Assembly: GCF_040807025.1 (NCBI RefSeq)
Contig: NC_090946.1
Location: forward strand, 4,940,001 to 5,004,000
Reading direction: 5' to 3'
Length of the DNA: 64,000 nt
Origin: Struthio camelus
Taxonomy: Eukaryota; Chordata; Aves; Struthioniformes; Struthionidae
The notes beneath the pieces were generated by a model, which saw nothing but the letters and a program-made list of their open reading frames with translations, searched no databases and had not been told where the DNA came from. Shown piece by piece: positions 39,051 to 50,900 of the stretch. The translations under genes and the position numbers were made by a program. Each line of letters starts with the position of its first letter. The first letter of the stretch is position 1.

Positions 39051-39369
39051 AACCTATGTGCACATGTGTATGTGTTGGGGAAAATTGATAATGCTTCACT
39101 GCAAATGCAACCTTTAATGCTTGCAGAATGACAGCATTTTATTCAGACTTGTACCAACTTGTGATTGCCTTTACAAGCACTAGAACAAGATTCTCTAGGA
39201 AAACCCTATCCACAGTCTCATGATGCAGCCTTGAAGCTAGTATGATCCTGGGTTACCACTGTTCCAGTCCAGGATAGTTTCTTCCCAGGACAAAGCAGGG
39301 TAATTTTTCAGTAGTTCATTTGTTCGTGATTGCTCCAGGGCTATGTCTGGCCCTCTTTGGGACCAGCTC

Positions 39370-40400
39370 TTAATGTAACTAACCCCCCTTGCTCAAGCAG
39401 AGTCCTCTAGAGCACATTGCCCAGGATCGCGTCCAGGCAGGTTTGAATATCTCCAGGGAAGGAGACTCCACTACCTCTCTGGGCAACCTGGTCCAGTGCT
39501 CAGTCACCCTCACAGGAAAGAGGTTCTTCCTCATGTTCAGATGGAACTGCCTGGATTTCGATTTATGCCCGTTGCCTCTTGTTCTGTCACTGGGCACCAC
39601 TGAGAAGAGTCTGGCCCCATCCTCTTGACACCCTCCCTGCAGATGCTTGCACATATTGATGAGATCCCCTCTCAGTCGTCTCTTCTCCAGGCTCAACAGG
39701 CCCAGCTCTTGCAGGCTTTCTGCAGAGGAGAGATGCTCCAGTCCCCTCACCCTCTTTGTAGCCCTCCCCTGGACTCGCTCCACTAGTGCCATGTCTCTCT
39801 TGGACTGGGGAGCCCACAACTGCACACAGCGCTCCGGATGTGGCCTCACCAGGGCAGAGGAGAGGGGGAGGCTCGCCTCCCTCCACCTGCTGGCAACGCT
39901 CTTCCTCAGGCACCCCAGGATCCCCTTGGCCTTCTCGGCCACAAGGCCACATTGCTGCCTCATGCTTCACTTGTTGTCCTCCAGCACTCCCAGCTCCTTC
40001 TCTGCAGAGCTGCTTTCCAGCAGGCCAGCCCCCAGCCTGTCCTCCTGCCTGGGGTTATTCCTCCCCAGGTGCAGGACTCTGCACTTGCCTTTGATGAACT
40101 TGAGGAGGTTGCTCTCTGCCCAGCTCTCCAGCCTGGCCACGTCCCTCTGAATGGCAGCACAGTCCTCTGCTGTGTCAGCCACTCCTCCCAGTTTAGTCTC
40201 CTCAGCAAACGTGCTGAGGCGGCACTCTGTGCCTTCCTCCAGCTCCTCGATGAATACATTGAACAAGACTGGAGCCAGCACTGACCCCTGCAGCACACCG
40301 CCAGCTACAGGCCTCCAACTAGACTCTGCGCCACTGACCACAACCCTCCGAGCTCTGCCATCCAGCCAGTTCTCAATCCACCTCGTTGTCCACTATATAT
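39370..40400 (-). mobile_element. CR1 LINE, 5'-truncated, minus strand, with decayed reverse transcriptase
   Basis: The minus strand encodes the C-terminal third of the CR1 reverse transcriptase over about 1 kb. Segments in order are ENWLDGRARRVVVSGAESSW, GSVLAPVLFNVFIEELEEGT, FAEETKLGGVADTAE, then past one in-frame TGA (39967-39969) [60 protein letters not shown] and [11 protein letters not shown]. The catalytic box, normally F/Y-A-D-D, reads FAEE, so both metal-binding aspartates are lost. Everything upstream (ORF1, endonuclease, most of RT) is missing. The element is dead. Its recognisable protein is the strongest single sign of a bird-like genome here. Confidence 0.9.
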
Positions 40401-41303
40401 CTCATTGCTCTTGCAGTATTGTGGCATCTGTGGCCACTTGTCTTTCTGTGCAGTAGCCCACTCTCTTCAGATCTAATAGCCCAGAGCTCTGCAGATCAAG
40501 CTTTAGAGTCACACTGCCAGCTGAGTGCTGTCATGAATCCTTTACCTTTGTAGTTTGGGCACAAAGTAGGACATGCATTGTACCCTGGCACATACAGTTC
40601 AGCAGTTCTCCTGTCCAGGCATGGCGAGAAAATATTGGCCTTTATGGTCCTACTGTTCTCATTAATCCTTTTGGGATTCCCAGGGTTCACAGTGCAGAAG
40701 AGAAAAAGGGGTAGTGAGGTGGACTCACAATTTTGCCTGGCTGTGAATCTGTCACTGGTGTCTGAAGACAATGCTAGAGGCTATGTATGCAATACAGTAG
40801 CTCATTCACTAGAGGTCAGTATTACACATTGTGAAGTAGAATTATAATGGCACAATACTGGAACAGATTTCTTACAGACTTCAGAAGAAGAGTGAATGCT
40901 AGCAAAATGTTCAGATTGGGTTTACAGTTTAATTTGCTAAACCTTGGGAGACATCCAGTCAAGGCAGTTTGATAGACAGCATGTCTTAAAATTGCTGTCG
41001 ACAAACTCTATCCTGTAAAATATCTGAAAGGAGATGCTGCCTACTTTGCTTCTGTGTGCGCTTGGACTGTGGGAGGCAGAGGCTGCCAAAGAGGTAGGAA
41101 AAGGGAGATAAGGAACCCGCAAAAAAGCAGGAAATTTTTACATACCTCGACTCTTGTAGTAGGTTGTGGTGTGTAGGTGAGGATAAGGATGGAGAGCAAA
41201 AGAGGCACAGGGCCTTGGAATGAAGTGGATGTAGCATGGGAACAACCAGGTGATGTGCCTTGCGACAGAGAGATGATGAAGAGCGGTTAGATTAGAACTG
41301 CCT

Positions 41304-41456
41304 CCACTCAGAAGTGGAGTCTGCTGCACTGCACTTGCTATAATGGGACTTCCATCCGCTTGGGGGGATTTCACCCCAGTTCTCTTCTATGAAAGTCATA
41401 GAAGTCATGTTGACTGCAATAGTCAGGGCAGCTATTGTCCATGAAGGACAGGACTG
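41304..41456 (+). repeat. Left arm of a 153-bp inverted repeat
   Basis: This segment is the reverse complement of 43231-43383 with no gaps and about 11 mismatches in 153 positions, about 93% identity. It includes ggggggatttcaccccagtt and cttctatgaaagtcatagaa. Similarity stops abruptly at both ends. It may be a terminal inverted repeat of an element, or two opposite copies of a dispersed repeat. I do not recognise the family with certainty. Confidence 0.85.
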
Positions 41457-43230
41457 CTCAAAGTGCTACTGCTTTTGCTTGCTGCAATATCAGAGCTTTC
41501 AAGAGAGGGCAGGACAGTTGCTTTATTCTACTGCTGATCTGTCAGTCATCTCGTCACAAAAGGGACAAAAGCTTCCATCTAGAGCACAGAGTGTGAAAGG
41601 AAAGATAAGGAGGCTGGGTTATGCAAAAGGAAGTGAGGTTCAGCCTTAGTGACCATCTTTATGCAAGTAGGGATCTTAGCAGTTGGCATTGTGCAGTGCC
41701 ATGTGGCCACTTAGGAGAGCTGCTAGCTTCGTCACTTATCTTCTGGGAGGTGGAGGTGATTATTATTTTTATTATTTTATTTCATGAGTGACAAGCAAGT
41801 AAAGCTGTGGCAGGTTCTAGCTATATTTTGGGTTCACTGATGAGACGGAGAAAACTGATGAATCGCTAGATCTGAGAGAATGCAGGATAGAAGTAGCGCT
41901 TCTGTGAGGCACAGGTTCTGGCATGAAGCAGACGTTCCTCATGAGTGATAATGATAACTGTGGAAAATACAGGATGGGCCACTGGAACCAGTAGTTGCAG
42001 TTGCCTCATCTCACCTGCAGCCCCTCTACTTTTGACAGTACCAGATGGCAAAGCTCATCCCACCTTCCGCTTCTTCACAGCTGTTATCTCCAAGGCCTTC
42101 CTTTAGCACTTGGCTTGTGTAGCAGAGGATAGGAGGACTGCTGCACTTCTCAGTATGATAAATGCTCTTTATCCTTTTTATAGCTGCTCCCTAACTTAAA
42201 GCAGTCTTGAAACTACTCTGACCTTGCAGAAAGGATCCAGAAGAAAGAAAGCTTTCTCTCCTCTCTGCAGCCTGCTGTGCTACTATGGGCTTTCTCTGTG
42301 TATACCTAGGCCCCAGGTGTGTTCCTAAGCTTATAAGGAAAGCAAAGAAAACAAACCCCACTCAGCAGGACTTGAAGTTTCATTGGCATTTATGCTAAGT
42401 CACAGGCTGTTGCTGATGGCCCTGAGCTCTTCCAGCTCTGGGTTTAGGCATCTAGGAGGTCACTGTCATCTGCTGCTTTCCTGCAACAGAACTCTGCAGG
42501 TAGGGAGGTCTGGGTTATACTGTCCTAGCTGGGCCTGGAGCGCCGCACTGCTTTCTCAGCTGGCTGCCTGAGTAGCAAGTATAATTTTGAGACACATGCC
42601 AAAGAAGCTTAATACCACAAGTGCGGCTTGGTTATGAGACTGGAGGTGATGGATTCCCATTTCCCAGTCTAAGCTCTGACAATGAGTAACTGCAGCTATG
42701 AGTAAGTCAACGCAGTGCTCTGCCCTGGTAAAAGAGAGATAGTGGCCTTCAGCTTGGGTAGCCAATTAATTCTTAGAAAGTACAGTGCATTGTAAAGAAA
42801 AAAGAAACATTAGCATATACAGAAAATTCATTAATAGTTGCAAATCTAGAAGCCCTCTTATTTAGTTTGCCCAGAAGATAAACTCATGAAAGGAAAGTGG
42901 AAAGACATTAGCTTTGTTCAGTGTCCTGTTTCTGCAGCAGTATCTTGTCTTATAATTGCTGCCATCTTTGCTTTTTTCAGCTAGAGTACTTGCTACAGGT
43001 CCACCTAGTCTCTCTCCATAGCTTTAATGTCAGTGACATTCGAGAATGCCCTTAGGATTCCTTCATTCATCTTTCCCCAGGCTGTTCAATTTGCTTTAAA
43101 GTGCTAGCCTCATTATCAGACAAGGTATAGGTCGGAGTTGGGAAGGGAGCAACGAAACCATGCAGCAGGCTCTCTCTGCAGCAGGAGTTGTTTCCATCCA
43201 CGCTTCTCACATTATCTTTACTTCCTTTTA

Positions 43231-43383
43231 CAGTCCCGTCCTTCATGGACAATGGCTGCCCTGAGTATTACAGTCACCATGACTTCTATGACTTTCATAG
43301 AAGAGAACTGGGGTGAAATCCCCCCAAGTGGATGGAAGTCCCATTATAGCAAGTGCAGCACAGCAGTCACCACTTCTGAGTAG
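43231..43383 (-). repeat. Right arm of a 153-bp inverted repeat
   Basis: Partner of 41304-41456 in opposite orientation, with 1,774 bp between the arms. The central 80 or so bases, from atgacttctatgactttcat to ttatagcaagtgcag, differ at only one position. The two arms carry small internal palindromes (cttctatga... tcatagaag and GGGGtgaaatCCCC). No target-site duplication is obvious outside the arms. Confidence 0.85.
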
Positions 43384-44836
43384 CTAAGGGGCTATGGCTT
43401 TTGACTAAAATCAGCTTTTCCCGTGTCAGTCCTTTGCACAAGCCCCTTTTCTTTCATTTAGCCAGTATTCCTTTGCCAGCAGAAATTCCTTTTCCCCCCT
43501 TTCCCACACACAATCATTTTGCTCCGAGTTCTGGAGTAGGGACTTGTTTTTGCCCTATTTGCCATTAACCTATCCTACTTTCTGACACTTCCCTGAAACA
43601 TCATCATAATACTTCCTGCCTTACAGATCTCTCCCGGCTGCGTTCCCAGAGTATCCGTGGTATACCCAGATGAAAGTTGGACAATATTGTGATTCTTGGA
43701 TACTCTTGTGAATGTTTTGTTTCATCTGTCTGTGTAATTTGTATCTGTCCTGCTATGTGTCTCACTTCAGGGTCGAATTTCAAAAAAGCCCATAATACAA
43801 TGGGAAAAAGTCACATCTATGTCTCTGTGCTTGGCTTAGCATCAGAATCATGACTCTTACATGCCTGAAATCTAGGGGCAAACTTAGCTAGAAGGCTTAC
43901 TAAAGGCTTACTAGATCATTCACTCAGCCTGGTCTGAAGGAATTGTGGATATTTAGGATTCACATCCTGCCAGCCACAAATCAGTACCAGCTATACTGGT
44001 GGGTGAGTGTTTGCTGAAGACAGACAAGCCTAAAGGATAGACCTGGGTTATTTGTAATTTATCCCTGAGGGAAAGTCAGAGACCCTAACAGCTAAAGCAG
44101 CTAAAGAGAAACTGTCATACCCAGGGCTGATACTTGATTCAGCCACCCATACCTTTGACCAGTCCTTAATGACCTTTGTGCTTCAGATCTTAGCCACATA
44201 ATAGGGTGATATTGCCTTTCTTTGCAGGTGCCATCTGAGAAGAACTCTGTGCTGGACAGTGCAGCAAGGGGCCCCACAAATGGAGTCTGTACAGAGCAGA
44301 GATTACGTTTATTTGGCCCGTTGCATGAAGGGGGCAGTCTGCTTGTAGCCAGACCCTCAGCTGTTCTGTAACCACATCTGCTGAAATAGTTCGAATGTTG
44401 GCTGGCAACGATGTCTGCACTTCGTCAAAGAGAACATTTAAGGAAGTTCAGTTGCGGAAGTGCTAGAACTATGTGCTTCATAAGTACAACTCTGAGGAGT
44501 AGGTCCCTCCTGGAGAGACAGTGTGCATGCATGTGTGCTGAGACGGGCATCTCAGCCCATCGCGAAGTTTCGTCTAGGTGACCTTGGGCTGAGCTTCTCT
44601 TGCTTGTTTGGAGAGCAGTTGATTTACAATGCAGATTTGTCCGTCCTCGCCTGCCTGTCCCTGCCCCTCCTAAATTTGGCTGGGATATGAGGCTGTTTGC
44701 TTTCTGATGCCAACAGTGGCAATGGCAGAGAGCCCTGCCATATGAGAGGCAGAGATAGAGGAGAGGGAGCCAAGGAGGAGCGAACCGTGCAACTGCTATT
44801 GCTTCTGGTAGCTGAGGGGCACATCTGCAGAAGAGA

Positions 44837-44920
44837 ATGTCGATGCTTTCCCCAGTCCTGCAGCCCCCAGAGGTGAAGGAGTATCTATCCAAGGGTGAGC
44901 GCTTCATCAAATGGGATGAT
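44837..44920 (+). CDS. PLCB2: PLCB2 exon 1 (coding part, start codon)
   Basis: 28 codons from ATG to KWDD, with donor GATGAT|gtgagt. The start has A at -3 (agagaATGt), an acceptable Kozak context, and matches the human start (MSLLNPVLLPPKVK as remembered). A second ATG two codons later is less likely to be used. The exon ends in phase 0. Confidence 0.93.
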
Positions 44921-47900
44921 GTGAGTACCAAGGTTTTTGCTGGACTAGAGTGTATGCATGGTGGCAGGGCAGACCTCAAGTTTTGGTCAGGGCTTGTGGG
45001 GAGGCTGGGGGCATATATTCAGTGTGGGGGATGGGGCACTCTAAATATGCGTGTTGTACCAGTTATGTCTGGAGAGGCAGAGGGAACTGAGAGGAGCAGG
45101 AGAGTTGATAGTTAAAAACAAGGGAGCATATATATAATTTCTCTACCTCTCTTTACTGTGGAGGTCAGAAGTAAATGCAGAAATGTGCCACTGGGTCTCA
45201 GTTCAGTGTGCGGTTTCTCTGGGGTCCTGTCTCTGTGAGCCAGTCCTCAGCAAGACAGCCAGTGCTAGGAGCCAGATGTCTCCTTGTGAGAGAAGCACAC
45301 GCTGCATTCAGACATATCTGGTGGGAATGTGAGGGGTAAGATTTACTCATTAGGAAGACTCTCTGTGCTTTACGGATGGAGAGGAAATCGGGCTCCAAGT
45401 TACTTTCTCTTACGGCCCTGTTGCTGGAGTGGATCAGAGGGTGAGCCATGTCCTCCCACTGCTGCCCAGCCTGTGGGTCTGTAAGCTACCAAATACATAG
45501 TAGTCAAGCAGAGAGGGGCCTGTGCTTTAATAGCACTGGGGGAGTGTCCTGCCTCTCTTCCATTCTGCACTGTGCACAAAGGCTTGATTCGGGGTGGGTG
45601 CTGTAAAATGCTGCTTCTCTATCCATCTCAGTTTCTTCCTGTATCTTCAAAATATCTGGTTTGCATTCTCTGTTTGCCTTTCATTATGAGGGGAGGAAAG
45701 CGTGGAACAGGAGAAGAGAAATAATTAATTTGGGAACTCTCCCCTTCAATCTAATAGTCCCCCTCCTCACTTTCTAAGAAGGTAAAAGAGGATTTCTGCC
45801 AATACCTACTCACCTAGGTGAGGGAAAGGCAGCTGCCTATCTCTCATCTTGAGTTCGATCTCTTTGTGCTATTGAGAGGAGCGCGAAAGTTAGTAAAACA
45901 GGGGGCAGCTCAGGTTATGATTGTTCTTCAAGATGTTGATGTGGTATTGCAAATGAAACACATTAGAAGGATCCTCCAGCAGCAACGCAGGGGGGGATTA
46001 GTATAGTGCTTACTTCTGTGGGCGTGGAGCTGGCATAGAGTTTTAAGATCCAAGGCAGTGTGAGCAGAGGAGGTAGTTCATTTCTGTGCAGCATAAACAG
46101 GAGTCGTTTAGCAGCACTAACAAATGAGAAGGTAATATGATATACTGCTAACAGAAAGGAAAGGTGCTGAGGAATACAGGTTGGAATATCACTATGCAGA
46201 AGTTCCACTTGTCCTATATAAACAGGGGGATGAGGCCAAGGTTCAGTGAGAAGTGCACCCTTTCCTTTCTTTCCAATGGGACCATTGCCTGCAGAATGAA
46301 AGTGTGCTGCCTTTGATGAGTTTGAACAGGGATTTGGTTTCTGAGAATAACAATAGCCAAACTTGCCAAAGCAAAGGCTGGGCTTTGCAAAAAGTTGCTG
46401 CTGACTTTCTATGCTTCAAGCTTGGGGGACCACTTTCCAAAAAAACTTGAAGCTGTTTCTTCAAGTACTTCATCTGGAGTTGCTGGGAATTTCAGACTCT
46501 CTGGAAACTCAAGGTGAATCAAGTTAAACTTTCTAGGCCCACAGTGTTTACTTGATGGTGAAACCATGGGAATTAGGGACCTCAAGTCCTATGTGGATTT
46601 TTGCCTAAGGCTTACAGATTTGTAACCATTCCTGAAAAGGCTGCTCCTAATTATTAAGTAGTTTACAAACTTGACCTCCAACAGTAACGAAAACCTTCGG
46701 GAGTAGGATGTTATGGTCACATTGTTCCATCTCTGCCTTTCCCACTCCACGGTTATGACAGGCTGCAGAAGAAAATGGCAAGATCTCCAGGCTGCAGGAT
46801 TGCTAGTTGAGAGGCGGGATAAAAGCACCTCTGCAGAGGCCATGGAGCCTGGGAATTTTTTTTGTCTCTCACTTTTTCAAGTGACCTGGCCATGCTGTTG
46901 ATAATGGTTTTGAACTCCTTCCACAAGTAGTTTAGACAAGGGAGCAAAGATAGATCAGATTGGGTCCTTACGTCACTCTGTACAGTTTGGGGCTGGACTG
47001 GAACTTTTGCTGCACCCAGCAGTTTTTGTGAGTAAAGCAAAGACGCACATCTTTTTTTGGTGCCTATGCCTGGTGCAGCGTTTGTAGTTATCTTCTTTAG
47101 AGGAGAGTGCAATGGGATCTGTGATAGTCTGGACTGTGCTGACCTGTTCTGCTAAGTTAGCTTGCAACACTCTGGAGGAAAGACCAGCTCTTTGCTGTGC
47201 CTTGTTTAGCGTTCGTTAGCAGCTGGGGCTGCCATCCAGACCAGGAAAGTTAGTTCCTACTATATGGCAGATAGTTTATTTCAAGAACTAGCTTGGGAAC
47301 CTTTCCAAAACCTCAGGTAGCGCAGAATGTAGTAGCTGGCCTCTTAAGTGAAGCAGACACATTTTACTTTGGCAATGTGCTGACTCTTAACCCTCTAAAT
47401 ACAAGTGAAGATGTTTTCTATCCTTTGAAGATTATGAACTGGCCTGGCACAAGATGCCAGACCACGTTACAGGGTTTTACCAGACAACACTTGTTTTTTA
47501 TCCTAGAATTGAACTCCACAGTGTGAGCAGAAGACTGTTCAGCTGCCAGACTGTCCTGTGTAGAATTCACTGTCTCCTTTGATGCCAGGAGCCACCCTTG
47601 TTGTGAGAGCCTACCTACACCCCACAGCTGTCTGCTTCCCTGGTCAGGGGGCCTTACTGATACCTCAACTTTTTAAAAAGCTGCTTGGTGGAAGATAAGG
47701 TTATCTAGAAACATGGCACAGTGCTCAGTACTACAGCGCCTGTTTTGCTCTTCATGGCTCATGGCCATGTGTTCAGAGAGCCAGCTGGGAGCTCTGCGGG
47801 GACAGGCCCGACATGGCGCACATCAGCATTGCTCCTAGGTCAGCATGGGGGAAGCAGTAGGAAGCAAAAAGAGAATGTACAACACACTGTGGCAGGGATA

Positions 47901-50900
47901 GCTTACTGTAATGGTCACTGCCCATGAAGAATAGTGACTCTGGACATGGAAGCTCCTGGGAATATAATTACTCTCTGGAGAGAAGTGTGAGTTCAGTAAA
48001 AAAATGAATAGCCCAAGGCCAAATGGCAGATATGGTTTCCATGCACTTTACAAGTTCCAGCTCAGTATTCTGGTATTTCATCTTGCAGTGAACTTGAAGC
48101 CCTCCTAGAAATGGCCAATAGGCCTTATAAGCCTGTATTCTGTAGCAGCAGATGTTAAGTCCACGCAGGAGTCATCTTGATTAAATGAGTTTGGGCCCAA
48201 GCTGAGGCACCAAGCACTCCTTATGTTTGTCTCCAAAGACCTCGTGCTAAGTCACTTCCTAGCACAGGCTTGCAGGTGAGACGCGCATGGATGTTGTCCT
48301 GAAAATATCTGTGAAGTTGCCTTTAACTGAAAATGCAGAAGCAGCCCTAGTTCTTCACAGGTGAGGTACACAACCTCACAGCAGCCTGTGTTTGGTTTGC
48401 AGCGTATGGCCTTGCTTCTGATCTGGAGGGACCCCTCTGTGTTGTACGGAACCCTGGATTATTTCATCCAACTTTGTGTCTATAGTGTGGGAGTTTAAGT
48501 TGGAGCTGTTTGCATAGGTTCTTTGTAGTCCATGCAGAGCCAGTCCTTGGAGTCCATTGTATTAGATGGACTCCTCCTTGAACTCTTTCTGACTGAAACT
48601 ATTTACAGTTTTTGACTTTCATTGACTGTAAAGAGAGCCCAGATAACTAACACGAATATAGATACCTAGATGGCAGATGCCACAGATGAGTACTCTCTCT
48701 GCTTTGCAAAGGGTCCTTCTGGAGCCCATAGAAGGAAGTAGGTGCCTTGGAGGGCAATTCAAATGACACAGCTGAATGACATCTAGAAGAACTTTCTTCT
48801 CTCTATTCGTTGCATAGAAAGTTCCAGGATTTGCTTTGGCTAAATATATAAAGATAGGTGAGACCCAGGCTTTGATAGAGATCCGCTTTCATAGCCTCAC
48901 ACTGTTACTCTGGAGAAGCATTGAAATCATCCAATTCATATGCATAAATCACAGAAGATGATTCACCTGACTGGGACTACATTTGAACTGGAAACCTTAC
49001 ATCCCATGATGGATTCTCCAAGTCATATAAGCTATTAACCTTCTTTCTCCTGTTTTTTTTGGTCAGGAAACAGCAAGCGCTTCTCCTGTGATTCTTCGGG
49101 TAGATCCAAAAGGCTTTTACTTGTACTGGACCTACCAGAGTAAGGTAAGTGCCAAGATTTCACAGCTTGGTCTCTGACTTGTCAGTTCAAGTTGGTTAAG
49201 AATTAAAACACCAGATGGGCTTGAATACTGCATTCGAGAGAGCAAATGACCATTTTCATTCCACTTAGCAGGAAACCCCACACAAAGCATCTGAGAGACT
49301 AGTGCTTATTCAATGGCAGATTTGTCTTCGGAGTTCCAGAAAAGAGCAGGAAATCAAGCTACAAACGTGCTAGACAGATGAGCATGGCCTTTTTGTGCTT
49401 GTAACACTGGCAGTCTTATGCTTATGGAGTTCATTAGATGTACTTCAAAGGATTTGACAGAGAGGAGTAGCATTGATTTCCCTGTTACCCAGCATGCTAA
49501 AGGATTGACCCAAGAGTGTAATGATGAAGTTGGAAGGAAGTCCAGTTGCAAGACATATGCAGTTAGATGTATGCAGCTTCAGCTAATGTGTGCCTTATGT
49601 GTAGTCTGTGCTGTAATTAACTGACCTGTTAGTGCTTTAGAGGTTGAAAAAAACAATGAAGGAAGTGATAGCGAAACTACATCAGGTATGGAGAGTGATT
49701 TATGCTCCTCTAAGGCCAAGGTGCTGTGTGCACATACTGTCGAGGTAAAGCACAAGATGCTGGTTCCCTTGATGCTGGAGAAAAGTGAGAGGGAATAAAT
49801 TTAGGAAAGAAAATTCAGTTCCTCACTTTTAAGTAGCAATGAGGGGTGGAGAGATCTGGTAGTCTGGAGATGGAAAGCTGGCCTTACTTCTGCTTTCCAG
49901 AGCAGAGCTATGGTTCAGCTCTACTTCCTCCTCGTGACCTACATGCTGAAGAGGCATGGCAGATAAAGAGATACGAACAGTAGTCTTGCACAGCACCCTG
50001 GCCAAGAGGCCTTATTGGTGAGGTTTGTTTCCTTGGAAATTTGTGCCCCAGTGCCAGCTGGGATAAGGCACTATCACACAGCTGTATCCTCTGAGAGCAC
50101 AGTGCTGCAAGGTTGGGGACTGTCACATGCCTCTAGAAGATGCACTCTCCTTTCAGCTGTCTCTATCACTCTCATACTCCCTTTTCAAGGGCTGCTCCTG
50201 GTGGTAGAAGTGGAGCTGTAAGGGTTCCAGCCAGACAGCAGGATGAAACGGTAGCTCTGCAGCAGATGTACAGACATGGAGCTGGGGAACTGTGATGGCC
50301 CCTCAAAAGTTAGACATTTCACTATGTTACTGTTGTGAGAGATTTAATTATCCAGGAAAGGGGCAGGGATAAGGAAGAGCTGCTGAGATTAAGAAACCCA
50401 GACTCGGTGTCTCATTGTTCTGGGAAATGCCATTGGTTAGCACCTAAAATAAAATAAACTGTAAACAAATCTTGAGAGCCACAGTGGAGCAAGTGCTTGT
50501 TTTACCTCCTTGGGGAAGCATTTGTCTGGCACCTTTCCCACTCTCTGAAGGAATCTGCAGGCAGTCTGTGAGCTAACAAAGATGATGGGCAGATGAGGGC
50601 TGCCAGAGGGAGCTGGTGAAGGTCATGTGCGCAGTGACCAGGGACAAGAGATGGGCTTACACACATGTAGCATAGGGTGGTATGACTGATAGTTTCTGTT
50701 GAATTCATGTGGCTTATTAACCTTTCTGTGGCTTACTCTTCCTGAGATCTGCTTGTCAGGAACAGTGAGAGAGAGGGACACAGGGAGAGGAGAGAGGGAC
50801 ACTAGGGGGATGGGGAGAGAGAGAAGAGAAGGGGGGACAGAGAGAGAGGAGAGAGAGAAAGAAGGGGGGACATGGGGAGAGGGAGGGGGGAGACAGAGGA

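Larger units (their letters stand above)
33151..44836. other. Intergenic stretch between INAFM2 and PLCB2
   Basis: Apart from the CR1 fragments, simple repeats, inverted repeat and motifs listed separately, I see no gene here. It holds the distal side of the INAFM2 promoter and, at its right end, the PLCB2 promoter and 5' UTR. I could not place the PLCB2 transcription start: no TATA box is convincing. The GGAAG core at 44442-44446 (aaggaagttc) is an ETS-like site of the kind expected for a blood-cell gene, but such cores are frequent by chance. Confidence 0.55.

Noticed and set aside
44425-44979. 184-codon minus strand open frame over PLCB2 exon 1
   Set aside because: No family resemblance, and it overlaps a well-identified exon on the other strand.
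44900-45115. Continuation of the PLCB2 start ORF past KWDD
   Set aside because: It reads into intron 1 after the gtgagt donor. The conserved continuation [14 protein letters not shown] is at 49067.
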